This document shows positions 30,907 through 32,405 of a stretch of DNA of 32,405 bases, piece after piece (position 1 is the stretch's first letter; each line of letters begins with the position of its first letter). The notes under the pieces are model-generated. The model saw nothing but the letters and a program-made list of their open reading frames with translations, had not been told where the DNA came from and did not search any database. Source of the stretch: Ruminococcaceae bacterium UBA5396 (GTDB lineage Bacteria; Bacillota; Clostridia; Oscillospirales; Acutalibacteraceae); contig DHOG01000085.1 in the NCBI GenBank assembly GCA_002410715.1, positions 1 to 32,405 of the forward strand. The letters run 5' to 3'. Both the position numbers and the translations under genes were made by a program.

Positions 30907-32405
30907 TTGGATATCTTCATATCTTCGGCGAGCCGTGGGCTAATCCCGAAAGACCCACTTGCGTTATCTTTTCTTATTATTGTGCTGTCAGTATTGATAC
31001 TGATTCTGTTTGTCATTTTTCTGAACACGATACATCGATTAAAAGTTAGACATAAAGAGAATGAAAACATGTTTTCTCTTTATAAAACATTTATTAACGC
31101 CGAGGATAATCTGATATATCTGAAGGATGATAAACTAAAATATGTGTTTGTAAACAAAGCGTTTGAATATTTCTTTGACCTGGCAACCCATGAACTTACA
31201 GGTCATGATGACTATGAGCTTATGACCCATGAATATGCAGAAAAAATGCGGGAAACTGATTTGGCTGTATTGGAGACGGAATCAGTCGTCTGCAAAGATA
31301 TTCAATATAAAAAAAGAATATATAGAACAACTAAATTTCCTGTAACCCTTGCAAATGGACAAACCGGTGTCGGTGCTCAGATCAAAGATGTTACCCAAGA
31401 GCAAAAAAGTATTAAGCAGCATGAAATTCACCTTCGTACGCTAATCTCGATCGGAGACGGTGTAATGGTGGTTGATCAGAACGGTATGGTCGAAATGCTG
31501 AACAAGGCGGCTGAAAAGCTTACAGGATGGCTAAGCAGTGAGGCTGTCGGAAAGCCGTATCGCGAGGTGTTCCCCCTGTACCGCGACGGGGGAACTGTTG
31601 TCAGTGACTACGTAGCGGATGTTTTAGAATCCGGTACTGACAGTGAGATGAAGGGCAATGCGATTCTATTGTCAAAGTGCGGCAATAGGCATTATATCGA
31701 GGACAGCACAGCTCTGATTCGGGATGACATGAACAAAGCGATCGGGGTTGTGGTAATTTTCAGAGATATCAGCGCCATAAAAGAGCAAAGAGATCAAATT
31801 GAATATTTGAGCTTCCACGACTCCTTGACAGGACTGTACAACCGCAGATTTTTTGAGCAAGAGCTTCGGAGAATGGATACCGAAGACAACCTTCCGCTTT
31901 CAATCGTTATGGGTGATGTGAACGGCTTAAAGCTCACGAACGATATTTTTGGGCATATGTACGGTGATCAGCTGCTGGTGAGTGTAGCAGAGGTTTTGAA
32001 AAGGGTATGCAAAAAAGAGGATATCATTGCACGGTGGGGCGGTGATGAGTTTGTGATTCTAATGCCGAAAACCTCCCCAGAAGATGCAAAGGATGTGATG
32101 TCCCGCATTAAAAAGGAATGTGCGGACATACAGACTAGAGCTTTTAAAGGTAGTATTTCAATGGGCAGCGCCACCAAGCAGACTGTCAATCAGAAGATTA
32201 TGCAGATGCAGGAACATGCGGAAGATACCATGTATTTTGTCAAATCGCTTGAACAGGACAATATCAAAAACTCTGCGATTGACTCAATTACCTCTTTGCT
32301 ACACCAAAACAGCAGGAGGGAAAGGGAACATTCCCAGCGCGTCAGCGAGCTGTGCCAAAAGCTGGGCAAGGCGCTAAATCTGCCTGGAGAGGAAATCCGC
32401 AAGCT
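30907..32405 (+). CDS. membrane PAS-PAS-GGDEF-HD signalling protein (partial)
   Basis: The gene runs off the window. The start is TTG 30907, 6 bases after GGAGGG. One helix (about 20-39) anchors it. PAS domain one lies at about 60-165 (FINAEDNLIYLKDDKLKYV), PAS two at about 175-295 (ISIGDGVMVVDQNGMVEMLN), and a GGDEF diguanylate cyclase domain at about 300-450 (DSLTGLYNRRFF; WGGDEFVIL at 377-385). An HD-type domain then begins at about 475 (REREHSQRVSELCQKLGKAL), probably HD-GYP. The active-site GGDEF is intact, so it may make cyclic di-GMP. The inhibitory site, normally RxxD five residues before, reads KKED, so product inhibition may be weak. The HD part may be a phosphodiesterase, but its key motifs lie beyond the window. 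Confidence 0.88.
   Translation, partial: MDIFISSASRGLIPKDPLALSFLIIVLSVLILILFVIFLNTIHRLKVRHKENENMFSLYKTFINAEDNLIYLKDDKLKYVFVNKAFEYFFDLATHELTGHDDYELMTHEYAEKMRETDLAVLETESVVCKDIQYKKRIYRTTKFPVTLANGQTGVGAQIKDVTQEQKSIKQHEIHLRTLISIGDGVMVVDQNGMVEMLNKAAEKLTGWLSSEAVGKPYREVFPLYRDGGTVVSDYVADVLESGTDSEMKGNAILLSKCGNRHYIEDSTALIRDDMNKAIGVVVIFRDISAIKEQRDQIEYLSFHDSLTGLYNRRFFEQELRRMDTEDNLPLSIVMGDVNGLKLTNDIFGHMYGDQLLVSVAEVLKRVCKKEDIIARWGGDEFVILMPKTSPEDAKDVMSRIKKECADIQTRAFKGSISMGSATKQTVNQKIMQMQEHAEDTMYFVKSLEQDNIKNSAIDSITSLLHQNSRREREHSQRVSELCQKLGKALNLPGEEIRK

Noticed and set aside
1..32405. CRISPR arrays, prophage, restriction or toxin-antitoxin systems
   Set aside because: No spaced repeats, phage structural genes, nucleases or recognisable toxin pairs were found on either strand.

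Overview
The window looks like the chromosome of an anaerobic, spore-forming member of the Clostridia, perhaps the Oscillospirales/Ruminococcaceae side. The lineage call is an inference from gene content and style. It carries spo0A, spoIVB and the dipicolinate synthase pair dpaA/dpaB. AAGGAGG-type ribosome binding sites are common, several starts are TTG or GTG, base composition is moderately AT-rich, and several genes are typical of Clostridia (capsule-type tyrosine kinase trio, class D-like sortase, HI0933 flavoprotein, PAS-GGDEF-HD protein). There is no rRNA, CRISPR array or prophage.

Left end (1-3.2 kb): a decayed accessory patch. A complete insertion sequence with matched inverted ends (2-1180) abuts the C-terminal third of a nucleoside hydrolase gene that has lost its 5' part. 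A sugar phosphate isomerase/epimerase-like gene follows, then a short relic that resembles a glycyl-radical-enzyme activase. Together these suggest a sugar or nucleoside catabolic locus being lost. Next come a serpin lipoprotein (3.3-4.5 kb) and a large YfhO-type membrane protein (4.7-7.4 kb).

7.4-12 kb, mostly minus strand: rpiB; dpaB and dpaA, which overlap and have a good sigma-K-type promoter in front; then a three-gene surface operon (secreted protein with a C-terminal anchor, sortase, membrane protein). The surface operon has a palindrome over its -35 element.

12.3-15 kb, plus strand: Wzz-like adaptor, BY-kinase and PHP-family phosphatase, followed by a rhodanese lipoprotein. No glycosyltransferases lie nearby. 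A minus-strand conserved membrane protein (15.1-16.8 kb) and a 59-residue small protein follow.

17.4-19.7 kb: spoIVB and spo0A in the classical order, preceded by a small overlapping reading frame. Opposite lies a large lipoprotein with a GLUG-like repeat C-terminus (19.9-21.4 kb), then an HD-domain protein, a tRNA-Arg(CCU) with its own promoter and terminator, and a minus-strand housekeeping run: uncharacterised protein, proC, rsmD, coaD, coiled-coil protein.

26-32.4 kb: a SERCA-like calcium P-type ATPase diverges from an HI0933-family flavoprotein. A 49-residue small protein follows; it aligns without gaps to the 59-residue protein at 17 kb. A PAS-PAS-GGDEF-HD signalling protein runs off the right edge.

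The most unusual items are the serpin, the sortase with a proline-less sorting signal beside it, the two related small proteins, and the decayed genes at the left end. I did not find a clearly new defence or mobile system.
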